Assembly (NCBI GenBank): GCA_019828595.1
Contig: JAHQRK010000002.1
Coordinates: 2,728,001 to 2,792,000, forward strand
Direction of reading: 5' to 3'
DNA: 64,000 bases
Source: Aphanomyces cochlioides
Lineage: Eukaryota; Oomycota; Saprolegniomycetes; Saprolegniales; Verrucalvaceae
Shown one piece after another: positions 22,225-33,497 of the stretch. Within the stretch, counting starts at the first letter, position 1. Each line of letters opens with the position of its first letter. Below the pieces are notes generated by a model, which saw only the letters and a list, made by a program, of their open reading frames with translations, ran no database searches and was not told the origin of the DNA. The position numbers and the translations under genes were made by a program.

Positions 22225-25200
22225 TCAAAGAGTCCATTGTATTCCTTCATGATGAAACCAAGAGTTGACACAATCTTTGTTGACTTTGATGTCTGATGTG
22301 TCTTGGACCCGTTTGCTATCGTTGTGTCGTCGTCGTTGACGAGCACGAAGAGTTTTTGCTCGATTCGCTAAGTCACGGTGAAGGTTGTCCCGAGCAGCGG
22401 CAAGCTCAGCGAGGCAGGTCTCACGCAACTTGAGAAGTTGGGACTCATCAATCTCATGAATATCATTATTGGAAATGACAGCCGTCAAGGCGTTACTTGG
22501 TGGTAACTGAGTCATTGCTGTTATGGGTGCTAAACCACCTAACTTCTCACACGGTGTGTGGTTTAGGGCGTGTTGCACAACAGGAAGTAGTGAAGGCCAT
22601 TGTTGTTGGGGTAACTTAAGCTCGAGCAGTAGAGTCTTAAATGTTTTGTTAATGGAGCGCACCATCACCTCGACCGTTCCATTGATCCATGGGCAATGAG
22701 CCGGTGTAAATCGATGACCATAGCCATAGAGTCTCTGGAGCTCATCAATCAATTCATTTTTATAGTGTGGACCTTGATCCGAGACCCATGTGTGTACAAT
22801 GCCGAACAATACAAGCTGACGCAGCATCCGATGCTTTACAGGTCGGGTGGTAGGTTAATTGACACATTCTGGACGCATCGTCGACAATGACATGTATATA
22901 TCCACCAGGCATAGCTAAAAAATCGCAATGCAGCAAAGTGTTTGGAGTACTTGCATGAAGGACTTCACCTAGAGGTCGTGGCACTCTGCCTGAACCAGTA
23001 GACATACATTGTAAACAATTTCGGACGAAGAGCTCAACGTCCTCGCCTATTCCACGCCATGTAAACTTTTCCAACATTAAGTGCTTGGTTGCCACAATTC
23101 CTCGATGACCCATTGCTCCGGCATGGGCAATAACTAATAAAGTCAGCTGTAAATCGAGAGCTAATGGCGGGATCCATATAAGACCGTCTATACGGGCCAC
23201 ATCATCTGAGGGATTCACTGCCACATTTGCTTTAACTTTGGCATAGTCATCTGGATGAAGCAATTGCTCAGCTCGAATGGTCTCTAGTGTTGGCCAGTCA
23301 AAGTTCTTTGACAAGGGGGAGTGCGTGGGTAGAGGTAGCGTAACTAAACGCCGAAGTTGTGGTGTAAAGGCTTTGTCTTTTAATTCCGACATATCGGACC
23401 AGACAACAGCATCGGTGGGCCTAGAGCCACCATTTCCCCAACGGGATAAGAGATCACCCCATATGTTGTCCTCGCCAGGGATATGCTCGATTTTATAGCG
23501 AAAAGCGCTCAAAGCCACAGCCCATTGAGCTAGTTTATCGGCCACATAACGAGGTGTGTGGTGCTGGGTCTGGCGAAAACACAAACCTCAAGTTGCGATG
23601 GTCCGTAAAAATAATGAAGCCGTTTGGTCGCTGCAGGAGGTAATCCAGTCGTTTGCACGCTGTGACAATAGCATAGCCTTCCTTCTCTATCGTACTCCAT
23701 CGCAAAGACGCCTTTTTGGACGTCCCGCTAAGAAAAGCCAAAGGCTCATGCCGTTGGTCCGAGATAGCGAGGTTCTCATCATCAGGGGGTATTTGCGTCA
23801 CCACTGCCCCCCAAAATTCGTCACTAGCGTCAGTAAATAAACAAACAGTTTTGGAAGGGTCAGGATGTGCTAATGTTACAATTGAGCGCAATGCCTCTTT
23901 ACAATCCAAAAATGCCTGGTCATGAAGAGGCAGCCAGCCAAATTCCTTAAGCATATAACGAACAAGGCGAGTCTTTTTACGACTTCCAGCGGTGGAGCAA
24001 ACTGTTTCGAGAAGCTGTTGAAGAGGTGCGACGAGCTTATTAAACTGTGGCAACGATTGTCGCATCCAATTTAAAGCACAGAGAAACTGCTGCAATTGCT
24101 GTCCATTTTCTGGGGGTTCCAATTCGATGAGACCATTAATGCGTTTAGGATCATGTGCAATCCCCTCTGAACTAATGTGCTTGCTTCCTGAGTGAAAAAA
24201 TCACATTTCGATGGATTCAATTTGAGACCATACTTCACGCATTGCTGCAGTAAAAAGCGGAGTAATGTCAAAAGTTCCTCCTCTGAGGTAGCACTCCCAA
24301 TAACATCATCAAGCCATGCTTCGAGACCTTTACCATACATTTCACCGTAAATTGTTTGAGCACAGAACTGACAATACGCCACAGAATCACTATGTCCCAT
24401 CAATACACGATTGCTTGACTTCATATCGTCGACACCCATGATTGTAAATATTTCCTGACTAGATGAATGCAAAGGCAGTTGCCAGAACCCTTTGAACCAG
24501 TCACAGACAAAAAAGAACTTCTTGCCCTGTAATCTGGACATCACAACTTCCAAGACAGGCATAGGCCATTGCATGGGCTCCGTAATGGCATTGATCGCAC
24601 GCATATCCACAGTCATTCTTAATTCACCATTCTTTTTGGGAACCACACGCGGTGGCGAGGCCCAACGAGATCGATTATTCTGATAAACTAGGCCAAATTT
24701 TTCGAGGGCACCCAAATGGTCCCTCAAATACGACATATGAAGTGGCGAAAATCGTCGGGTTTTACACTTTATGGGCTTAGAGCCATCCACAAGTCGAACT
24801 TGCAAGGGCTCGACCATGACAGGAGGATCATTACAGAAATCTATTCGAAAAACGTCCAGAAATTCATCAAGGAGTCCCTGTAACACAACTGCACCTTCCT
24901 GGGTAAGGCCATGTCGTGTGGCTTCAGATACACGTGCACGAAGTATTGTTTGAATAGAATCGGTAGAAGCTAATTCATCATCGGACTCGTTATCACTGCC
25001 AGACTCTTCAGATACACACGCTGGAATACCAACCATTAATTTCTTGAGTGCAGCACCACAAGCTGATGGCTCTCCATCATCCAAGACAGAAATCATGCTC
25101 AAATCCTATGTTGATTTTTGCTTGTAAGCTCTGTCTAACAAAATAGAAGCATCATATCCCCACATATTCATGATAGGACGTCCAATTGTAATATTGGCGC

Positions 25201-25546
25201 TGTGGTCAAATTCATCGACCCAAAAGTTTACTCGCAGCAACGTCATGTTGCCTGATTTTGTCTCCAATGTAAGTGCAGGCAAAGTAATATGGCGTTTCAT
25301 AGCCACATCTTGACCAAAGCTATCTAATATAACAGGATTATCGAGCAAAACCATCTTGAGATCACTATCAGATGATTGCTGTAAATAGTCCACGAGACCA
25401 ACCGACATAACTGCACCAGAGTCAGATCCTAAATCAATTAATGTGATAATTTTTCCAGCCGATGGGACATTTGGGACTCGAGCAAAACAACGTCCTTGCC
25501 GTGGAACAGAACCACACAAAGATTTTTGCTGGATTTTTGGTTTCAT
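22225..25546 (-). pseudogene. gypsy pol, frameshifted
   Basis: Retropepsin-like part (25546-25106; TLIDLGSDSGAVMSVGLVDY). Reverse transcriptase (25102-24071): RWASPPRVVPKKNGELRMTV, DWFKGFWQLPL and LEAWLDDVIGSA, where the usual YxDD is WLDD. RNase H (24122-23535): VCLFTDASDEFWGAVVTQ, LRWSTIEKEGYAI, FTDHRNL. Integrase (23584-22225): H2C2 zinc site HAGAMGHRGIVATKH and CLQC, catalytic LHCDFLAMPGG, WVSDQGPHYKN and INGTVEV. Frameshifts near 24150, 23570 and 22800. Confidence 0.88.
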
Positions 25547-28099
25547 TTTTGCAGCTGCCTTGAGCTCAGCTCTTTTGCGTTATGAGATATCCTCCTTTTC
25601 AGATTCCGAGTAGTTGGGCACATGATTATGTTGTGAGAGCCTTTGCATGACCAGCACACGGGTAGTTTGTGTTTGGCCTGGGTTGTGAGGGTATCCGAGG
25701 TATCGTTAGTATCCCTCTTCGATTTAAGTTTCTTTGCAGCCTTCTTTTCAGCGAGCATTGAATTCGAATTTGACTCATGTTTTGTTGGCGTCGATGAAAT
25801 GCTGTGACTTGCCATACGCAAAAACTTCATCTGATGCCTGAGTTCGATACGAACAAAATTGAAGAATTGTTCAATCGAGTTGCGCAAATACTTCTTGTCG
25901 TACTCAATTTGATGTCTAATATAATCGCGAAAACCAACTGGTCTGATACCCTCAAGAAGCGCAGTAATCGCAGTTTTAGGGTGTCGAAAATCAAAATCCT
26001 GCATGTTGTGCTTCTGCAGTAATTTCCAATAATCATGCATCCATTTGTCCATTCTACGTTCGGCGTCCATTTCCTTGTCGGACATGACAACCTTTTGCTT
26101 TATCAATACCGTCATATCTCGATATTGGTCGCCTTTGTAGTCAAGACTTACTTGGAAGAAGTGTAGCCACTCATGCGATGAAATTGCTTCGATCGGCTTT
26201 TGAATAAGATATTTGGCACAATACTCTTTCGTGACACCATCAATGCAATGTTCAATAGCTCGTATCTGAATTGCCATACCAGTTGATGAATTAACATTCT
26301 CCGGAAAACATCGGACAAATATTGCCGTTTGTATGCATCCACAGAAAAATACTCAAAATTCTTTTCATGATTTAATTCTTTGTAGTACTACGTTTTGTAT
26401 GAAATAAGAGTGGAATGCGAATGGAATGCAATCCACAGAAGGATTTTTCTGCGGGAAAATAAGCCAATCACATTTCGAGAAAATCCCAAAAATAGCATCA
26501 AGAGAACCAGGGAGCAAAACACAGTCTGACCTAGACTGACGTTTGACGAGTCGTAGATAGGATGCAATATGATGAAGAATCTATTGCTAAGAAGTGCAGC
26601 ACAACAAGCTAAGATAGTGAGAAGCGTTGAGCAGTTGAGGTGTTGTATTCCCTTTTCTTTCTGGCCACGCAACGCGATGTTTCATTTCAACTTATGGCTG
26701 GAATCTACTAGCGTGGTTTTATCACTCATCGTTATATTAGAGATATAACACCCTTAGAACAAACACTAAATTCTAAGGTAGTCTCAAGTGTGCTGATGAT
26801 TGCCTGCCTTTTGAAGTCAATAAAGGCATTTTCGATTGCCTTTTGAGACTTGCACGTAAGAGTCGCTGTCTCATGACTTGTGTTTTTGGCCAATTAAACA
26901 CCGCACAACTTTTAATAACTATTGATTGGCTGAAATATACATAGTAGGATTATTTTTCTGTGAATTCCGAAGACAAGTCATTCATCACAGAACGCACATA
27001 CTGAGCATATTTTAAAGAAAATGCTCTTCGCTCATCAATAGAATACCCCATAAAGAGTGGAGGGTCAGGCGCTGAGTATCCACTTAAAATCACGTTGTTA
27101 CGACTCGGCATAATTTGCTGTGACCCAAATGGCGAAGCGGATTGACCAGGAGGTACAGGCATATTTCCTGGTTGTTGAGTGAATTGAACATTCGAAGTTT
27201 GCTCAGTATTAATATTGCCCTCAGGCGGATTTGCATTTGAGCAGGGCGGAGCGTGATTTTGTTCTACATGTCGTTCTGGACTGTATCATTTACGATCACA
27301 GGCTCTGTAGAAGGAGGATTCTCGCTTCGAAGCAAGGAATCTCTCTCTTTTTTTACCATATCAAGCTCAGCAGCCATTTGAGATAATCGAGCGTTAAGTT
27401 CATTCTCCATATTTGTACGCATTTGATTGATTCCATTGTGCATTTGGGCTGCATAATTAGCCTGACCAATTTCAGAATGACGTATATGCTCTTCATACAT
27501 TCGTTGCTCATGCTGACGCTGCGTATCTAATTGTTGTAATTGTTGTTGCATCATCAACAAATTTTGTTGGGCTGCAGCGATTTCAAAGTTCCTTCGTTGA
27601 ATTTCACCATTATATTCCCAATGGAGATTTGCTTGATGCTGCTGGGTGGCGGCAACAAAGTTAGGGTCCATGTTGTAATGATGATGCACCACCTGGTTCA
27701 GTGAATGATTAGCCTCGTGAACTAGCTTAAAAAGCGACGGGCCGTTGTTTACACGATGATTGTACATATTTTGCGCATAGGGGGGGGGCTGCCAATAGAC
27801 ATTGTACCTAATACGCTTCCTCGATATTCTGGATGACCCGCATAATGAGCCTGATTGGAATTCATTTGAAATCCTTGACTAGAGTTCTGTCCACGGAATT
27901 GAGGATAGGATATGCCAGCCGGCGCATGGTAGCTCGCAGGGCTCATTCCATTGCTATTGCTTCGGTTGGACAATATTGGGTGACCGGCTATATTTACTGG
28001 GCTCGCAGTGCCGGCCGCGAGATTTGGATCCGAAGGATAATTGTGAAAACCAGTGGCAAGTGTAGCATCGGAAAGAGCTACGTCACTATGGTTCTCCAT
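25543..28099 (-). pseudogene. gypsy gag, frameshifted and interrupted
   Basis: The N-terminal part from ATG 28099 is rich in Ser, Asn, Pro and Gly; the frame breaks at a run of nine G at 27780-27788. Then a Gln-rich coiled coil (27767-27264, LLMMQQQLQQLDTQRQHEQR), a break, and a third piece (27162-26950) ending SLKYAQYVRSVMNDLSSEFT. A 623-base insertion (26340-26962) follows, and gag resumes with DAYKRQYLSDVFRRM. The C-terminal piece (to 25543) has a zinc knuckle CWSCKGSHNIIMC with the spacing C-2-C-3-H-4-C, one residue shorter than usual. Confidence 0.8.
26340..26962. mobile_element. small non-autonomous insertion in gypsy gag
   Basis: Interrupts a gag frame that would otherwise read SEFT-DAYKRQ. 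Its ends are inverted: cacagaaaaata at the left and tatttttctgtg at the right, 12 bases. No clear target duplication. Its content is AT-rich; a 94-codon minus-strand frame inside it has no recognisable domain. Family not identified. Confidence 0.55.
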
Positions 28100-28493
28100 G
28101 ATGAAGTTTGAGTTTTGAGTGTTCGCACTGCATGACGAACTAATAATATTATTGATGTGTCTTGGGGATTAACCTTGAGACAACAGCGGCTTTGATGGCG
28201 CTTAACGTCGATTCAAAGCAAATAGAACACTGAAATTATCTCAGTTACACTTTCTAGGGTCGAAGAGAACACTGTTATTGTTCTAACGTTCGATAAGTAC
28301 ACGCAATATGCATAAGCTATGCCGTTTGATTCTTTTGACAGCATAGCCAATGCCACGATGAGCTAGGCCGACAAATCAATGTCCATGGCTAAAAATATCT
28401 CGCATTGACCAATCATGGAACATCCCCTCCTTACCAACACTCACCAAAGTTTGACAACCAGACAGGATCTGGCAAGTCAGTTGGCAATTGAGC
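28100..28493. other. intergenic between gypsy element and RCC1 gene
   Basis: No gene seen. This is where the gypsy 5' LTR should be, but no matching copy is found at the other end of the element. It also contains the 5' flank of the F-box/RCC1 gene. Confidence 0.4.
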
Positions 28494-29761
28494 ATGGGGC
28501 TTCTCTCGGATGTATCTCCAGACATTATTGCGTCGATTGCATGCTATCTACGGGTCTCTTCCGTGTTGAATTTGGCGGCGACGTCCAAGGCTATGCGCTT
28601 CTTGATCTCGGACTCGCATCTGTGGGAAGAATTCTGTGTCCGGGACTTTCGCATCAAGGCATACAGTACAGGCTGTATTCGTTTCCAAGATCAGCCGAAG
28701 GATGGCTTGAGCTGTACAAAAACATGGAATCACCCGTCGTGCTTACGTGGGGACAAAACCGAAATGGCAGATTGCGACACACAGGCTGGGACGACATCGT
28801 GACTCCGACTCGAATCGACACGACGCCATTTGGCAGCATCAGCGCCATGTCCTGCTCCGGCTATGGAATGCACGCACTCAATCAAAAGGGAGAAGTATGG
28901 TTTTGGGGAATGCTGGACGACAATACCGAAGAGACGACTGGCAGCAAAATTGCACTTCCAGAACCTGCTCGATCGATCAGCAGTGGGCGAACATTTGGCT
29001 GCGCGTTGGCAGACAGTGGCGCTGCGTACACGTGGACTGCAGCTAGAAGCTTACGTGGTGTTTTTGATGTCAGTATTACGTCGTGCACTCCTTCCAAGCC
29101 TCAATATCCTTGGGACAAACAGGCCAAAGCCAGGAGCATTGTAGCCGGGTGGAGCCATGTTGCCATGCTTCTTGCTGATGGCTCCATCAAAACGTGCCAT
29201 ATTACTCGGATCAACACGATCTTGGACCTTGAGCCATTTCGCCTGAGCACGGATCTATCCGATCCAATTATTCGTTTGGCTGCAGGCGATCACTTCACAG
29301 TCGCACTGTCCAAGCGAGGTTCAGTCTATTTGTGGCGTGAAGTCGGTCGTTCCCCCGCTTCGAACCCAAAACTTGACGCCGACGATGAACTCGACTTGCG
29401 AGGACAAACCTTCACGCACGTTTCGGCATGCCTGCACAACCTTTCACTGTTTGACTCAAAGTCAGGCCTTCTTCGAACCTTTGGCATGAACCGTTGTATG
29501 GAAACCACTTCACAATGGATGGCGAATACGCACAACATTGCGACCATTACGACAGGCGATTGGCATGCTGGAGCATTGCTGACGAACGGTGAAGTGTGGA
29601 CATGGGGCAATGGCTCGTGTGCTCTTGGACTTGGTCGAAATGCCCTAGTGGAAGTTCATGAGCCTGAGCGAATCCAGACCGGTCTAGACGGCCTCTTTGT
29701 CTTTGATATTGCGTTTGGCGGATGGCACTCGGCAGCACTAGCCTTCCGTGTAAACAACTAG
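28494..29761 (+). pseudogene. F-box / RCC1-repeat protein, copy 1 (one frameshift)
   Basis: N-terminal F-box-like part from ATG 28494 (LLSDVSPDIIASIACYLRVS, LWEEFCVRDF), then RCC1-like repeats in another frame: VVLTWGQNRNGRL, GEVWFWGMLDD, GSVYLWREVG, GEVWTWGNGSCALGLGRN, ending IAFGGWHSAALAFRVNN. The two parts are out of frame by two bases: the linker near 28650-28690 is 14 bases longer than in copy 2. Such proteins usually couple substrate recognition to SCF ubiquitin ligases (family knowledge). A shorter protein starting at MESPVVLTWG (about 28725) could still be made. No intron of normal size repairs the frame. Confidence 0.78.
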
Positions 29762-30107
29762 ACGCTTCATTCTGTTCTAAGCAATGCACTCAAGGTCTTG
29801 ATGAAAATCTTCAAATAGCGTCGTGTTCTTTGTTGGCTCTATCTTGACGGTGACAACTGAGGGTTGCTTGTTTGCGGGCTCCTCGGTACATAGAAATCCC
29901 ACAAACAATAGTTGGGCCTGCAAGTTCGTTGTTCCCAAGTTCAAACAACGCTAAGAAGGTTTGCCGCATTCACTGCGCGCTAAGCTAGGTCTGCCGCTTC
30001 GTTGTCGTGTCCACAAAGACATCCGGATATTGTGACCTTTCTACCAATTTTATCCGGAAGGAAGTGTAGGAAGATGCACGGTCAAAGTTGGGCGGGCTGA
30101 CGACAGC
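29762..30107. other. spacer between the two F-box/RCC1 genes
   Basis: No gene. Contains one ATCCGGAT box at 30021 and a half box (tatccgga) at 30051, 57-87 bases before the start of copy 2. Confidence 0.4.
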
Positions 30108-31392
30108 ATGCCTCGCCTCCCGCCGTGGAAAGCCGACCAGGCCACGACTCTAGCACTAATTTTGGACGCTATACAGAATATCTCGTCCATTGCGCGCAAT
30201 CTGAGTGCTTGATCTGTCTTGAATTTGTCCGCGACTTGCAAGTCGACGCGTTGTTTGATCTCCGACTCGCGACTCTGGGAAGAACTTTGTGTCCGTGACT
30301 TTGACATCAAGACGCATATGTTTCCCCAATTTATCGGGAGATGGCTCGAGCTATACAAGAACATGGAATCAACTGTCGTACTCACGTGGGGACAAAATCA
30401 AAATGGTCGCCTGCTTCAAGATGGGTGGAGCGACGTCCTGTCACCGACGCCGATCGATACGACCGCATTTGGCACGATCAGAGCCATATCTTGCTCTGGT
30501 TTTGGAATGCACGCTCTTAATTACAAGGGGGAAGTTTGGTTTTGGGGAATGCTAGACGAATACACGACCGTGACAAATGGCTCTAAAATTGATCTGCCTG
30601 AACGTGCTTGCTCGATCAGCAGTGGGCGAACATTTGGCTGCGCACTATCGGATAGTGGTGCTGCTTTTACGTGGACTTACGCTCGAAAACACAAATTACG
30701 AATTCGGGGCAACCATTACGCATTGTACGCCTCAATCTTCATCGGCTGAAAGTGCCAAAGCCAAGAGCATTGTCGGTGGATGGAGCCATGTCGCCGTGCT
30801 ACTCGCTGATGGTTCGATAAAGACGTGCCACATCGAGCAAGTAGCGGAAATTGCTGACATCGAGCCATTTTATTTGAGCACTGATTCATCCGATCCAGTG
30901 GTTTGTCTAGCAGCGGGCGACAACTTCACAGTTGCTTTGTCCAAGCATGGTTGTGTCTTCTTGTGGCGTGAAGTGGGCTCTCCTCCTGCTTCCAACGCCG
31001 ATCTCGTCGCGGATGCTCTTCTCGACCTCCAAGGACAAACTTTCACGCACGTTTCTGCATGTCTCTACAACCTATCAATTTTTGACTCAAAGTCGCGCCT
31101 CCTTCGGACATTTGAGATAAACAATCGTCGGAAAGCCAAGCAACAGTTGACGATCACGACAGAAAGCATCAAAATGCTAGCCACTGGAGACTGGCATTCA
31201 GGGGCGCTGCTGAACAACGGCCAAGTGTTGACGTGGGGCAATGGATCGAGTGCTCTAGACCTTGGCCGAAATGATCATGTGGCAATTCGGGAGCCCCAAC
31301 GCATTGAATCGGGTCTGAGGGACCTCTTTGTCTTTGACATTGCGTTTGGCGGATGGCACTCGGCAGCACTAGCCTTTCGAATCAACAATTAA
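30108..31392 (+). pseudogene. F-box / RCC1-repeat protein, copy 2 (stop and frameshift)
   Basis: Tandem duplicate of copy 1, same domain order. From ATG 30108 the F-box is interrupted by TGA at 30210-30212. The frame resumes with SVLNLSATCKSTRCLISDSR and passes into the RCC1 part without the linker shift seen in copy 1 (DIKTHMFPQFIGRWLELYKN). A frameshift near 30690 breaks the blades, which continue with THCTPQSS and end FGGWHSAALAFRINN. The two copies are damaged at different places, so the lesions arose after duplication. Confidence 0.8.
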
Positions 31393-31393
31393 T

Positions 31394-32401
31394 CTATAAA
31401 GCTAAAAACTTGCGCTTTTGAAGATATCGCCACAGGCTCATGACAAATGTTTTTGCTGCATTGAGCCAGCGTACAATCCAATTGACTGAGTAGACGGAGT
31501 GCAAGTATGCCACGACATGGACATGACCTTGGCTAGCTGCAGCTTCCAAGACATGAGAGCTGAATGCCTCTGGTCGGATTTTGCAAAGGAACTTGACAGT
31601 CTCAAGAGATCCTGCCCAAGCTGCTGCGAATAAAGCGTCTTCTTCGTACCCTTCTTGACGCCTTTCATGCAAGTATTCAGCCACGTCGAGGTGCTCGTAC
31701 ATGAGCGCATATGTCATTGCGTCAATCGTACAGCCTTCAGGTCGATTTTCGTGTAAGAATTTCACAATATTCAAATGCCCATTTCGAGCTGCCAAGTCCA
31801 TGGCTTGCGTTGTGCACCCTTCGGTTCTGTTCTCATGGAGAAAGATAACGATATCTTCGTGTCCATGTGCTGCTGCTCCATCCATTGCAACTTGTGTGCA
31901 GCCTTCCTGTCGATTAAGGTGTAAAAACTTCACAATGCCCAAATGACCTCTTGATGAAGCACTATTCATCGCTCGCTTTGTACACCCTTCATTTCGCTTG
32001 GTATGCAAGTACTGAACGATTTCTAAGTGGCCTTCAGCAGCGGCATAGTCCATTGCATCGGAGGAGCAATGGAAACGACGGTCTGACAGCACATATTGGA
32101 GGATATCCAGTGCACCACGTTCAGCTGCAAGATCGAGAACTCTGAAGGTCATAAAACGAGGCGCATGCTTACAGAGCAAGCCCAAAATGTCCGTTCGATG
32201 ATTGTTCTCAGCCTTGTCCAACGTGTCGTTCACAAACACAGCCCATGTCCAGGAATGATAATCCGATATTTGGATCACCTTTGCAAAGAAAGGAATGAGA
32301 GCTTGAACACAACCACGCTGAAAGGACGTTATGAGAGTCAGGAGCTCCTTTTGCTGCAATACAACCACCGCCAAGGCCGCGTTTGCCGTGTCAATCGTCA
32401 T
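31394..32401 (-). CDS. ankyrin-repeat protein
   Basis: Intact 335-residue frame from ATG 32401. About seven to eight ankyrin repeats of roughly 33 residues cover residues 100-310, with the recurring core EGCTTQAMDLAARNGHLNIV. This spacing and wording are common in large oomycete and amoebal ankyrin families. N-terminal 95 residues are helical with no domain recognised; no signal peptide or membrane segment. Probably a protein-protein scaffold. It ends two bases after the convergent RCC1 copy 2 stop. Confidence 0.9.
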   Translation of the reverse strand: MTIDTANAALAVVVLQQKELLTLITSFQRGCVQALIPFFAKVIQISDYHSWTWAVFVNDTLDKAENNHRTDILGLLCKHAPRFMTFRVLDLAAERGALDILQYVLSDRRFHCSSDAMDYAAAEGHLEIVQYLHTKRNEGCTKRAMNSASSRGHLGIVKFLHLNRQEGCTQVAMDGAAAHGHEDIVIFLHENRTEGCTTQAMDLAARNGHLNIVKFLHENRPEGCTIDAMTYALMYEHLDVAEYLHERRQEGYEEDALFAAAWAGSLETVKFLCKIRPEAFSSHVLEAAASQGHVHVVAYLHSVYSVNWIVRWLNAAKTFVMSLWRYLQKRKFLAL

Positions 32402-32569
32402 GTTGTGGGTCGTCTGTGGATCGTTTTCTGCACTTTTGGGAAATTGAAAAATATTTTAATTGGCTAAAATTAATTTATAGTAAATATTAATTGGATAAAA
32501 TAATTAATTTAAGCCAATTAAAATCAATTGTTCTTGTATTTGACCACCAATGAATCAACTGGAAGCAAC
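32402..32569. promoter_or_regulatory. short bidirectional promoter region with ATTGG boxes
   Basis: 168 bases between divergently transcribed ankyrin and methyltransferase-like genes. Very AT-rich. Contains ATTGGCTAAAAT at 32459-32470, ATTGGATAAAAT at 32490-32501, and an inverted CCAATT near 32515. These resemble CCAAT boxes. The shared-promoter role is inferred from layout. Confidence 0.5.
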
Positions 32570-33418
32570 ATGAAGGCGAGTCGAGGTGGCTCCACGCGAC
32601 AGAGCTCCGGCAATGCCGCTGGTGGCCTCGCAGCCACTCGAAAAGCTTGGTTTGACGAGTCGACTCGAATTCTAGTCTCGCAGGCTCAAGAACGGGCTCA
32701 AAAGGCGAAGGCAAAAGGTGGAAAAGGCGACGACAAGAAAGAAGCCAGGCAAAGATCGTCCCAGTTGTCGACAAGCTCCGACACGGTTGGCGTGTCGTTT
32801 GCAGGAGCCGCCTTCCAAGCCGACTATTTCGCGTCCAAATTTACCAAGCGAGGACAGCTTGTTTACACAATCCTGTCGGATTTGATTGCAAAGGCGAGAT
32901 ACGTACTACCACCATCAACGTCGACGGTGTCCGTGGCATCGTTTGGCGGTGGACCTGGCACGGATGCTGCAGGAATCGTCTGGATCCAGCGAGAGTTTTT
33001 CCCACACACCACTGTGCATTGTGCTCTGTACGACTACGAAACTTCGTGGAAGCGCTACGCAAAATCGCTCGACGATCTCTTTGGCGACGCTGTGTCCGTC
33101 TCGTTCGCTCCTTGCGATGTCACTCACCCGATCGACTCGGAGCCAAATCGCCGTGTTACTGAGCTCGAAGAGGTTGACATTTTTCTCTTTTGCTTCGTGT
33201 GCCATGAAACTTCAGCGCGGCAACGCAATTTGCAATTCTACCTTGATCTAGCAAGCATGGCCAAGCCTGGCGCTTTGGTCGTCCTGGCCGACGTCAAGAC
33301 AAAGTCCAAAGACTGCCTTGAGCAAGTTGCGGAGGCCATGGCGAGCGTGCGACCTCTAGTTCGACTGCAGCTCTCAAAAGCTCCGACTGCCGAGGCTGTC
33401 GTCTTTCAATTTGCTTAA
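32570..33418 (+). CDS. SAM-dependent methyltransferase-like protein
   Basis: 282 residues from ATG 32570, chosen because the frame upstream has no ATG. Residues 1-65 are basic and Lys/Gln/Ser rich. A Rossmann-type glycine motif VSVASFGGGPGTDAAGIVWI is near residue 122, an acidic residue after the next strand (CALYDYET), then DVTHPI and a central strand EVDIFLFCFVCHE. The fold suggests a class I methyltransferase; substrate unknown. It might instead be a catalytically inactive relative. No intron. Confidence 0.7.
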   Translation: MKASRGGSTRQSSGNAAGGLAATRKAWFDESTRILVSQAQERAQKAKAKGGKGDDKKEARQRSSQLSTSSDTVGVSFAGAAFQADYFASKFTKRGQLVYTILSDLIAKARYVLPPSTSTVSVASFGGGPGTDAAGIVWIQREFFPHTTVHCALYDYETSWKRYAKSLDDLFGDAVSVSFAPCDVTHPIDSEPNRRVTELEEVDIFLFCFVCHETSARQRNLQFYLDLASMAKPGALVVLADVKTKSKDCLEQVAEAMASVRPLVRLQLSKAPTAEAVVFQFA

Positions 33419-33497
33419 TCCAATTTTTTATTTGAAGTTTGTATACAGACTTCAAACTGTACTTCGCCTTCATATTGAAAAGTACAACCAGGTCGCA

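Larger units (their letters stand above)
22225..28099 (-). mobile_element. Ty3/gypsy retroelement, degenerate, no LTRs found
   Basis: Minus-strand order gag, protease, reverse transcriptase, RNase H, integrase, which is the gypsy arrangement. Each region is recognisable but frames change at least four times in pol and at least twice in gag. I looked for direct repeats outside 22225 and 28099 and found none, so the LTRs are absent, too diverged to see, or the element was truncated. Confidence 0.88.

Noticed and set aside
22225..28099. LTRs for the gypsy element
   Set aside because: Compared 21500-22224 with 28100-28400 by eye on both strands; no matching direct repeat was found.
28650..28700. 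Micro-intron to repair F-box/RCC1 copy 1
   Set aside because: The extra length is 14 bases; the possible GT-AG pairs give 24 or 36 bases and do not restore the RCC1 frame. Treated as a frameshift.
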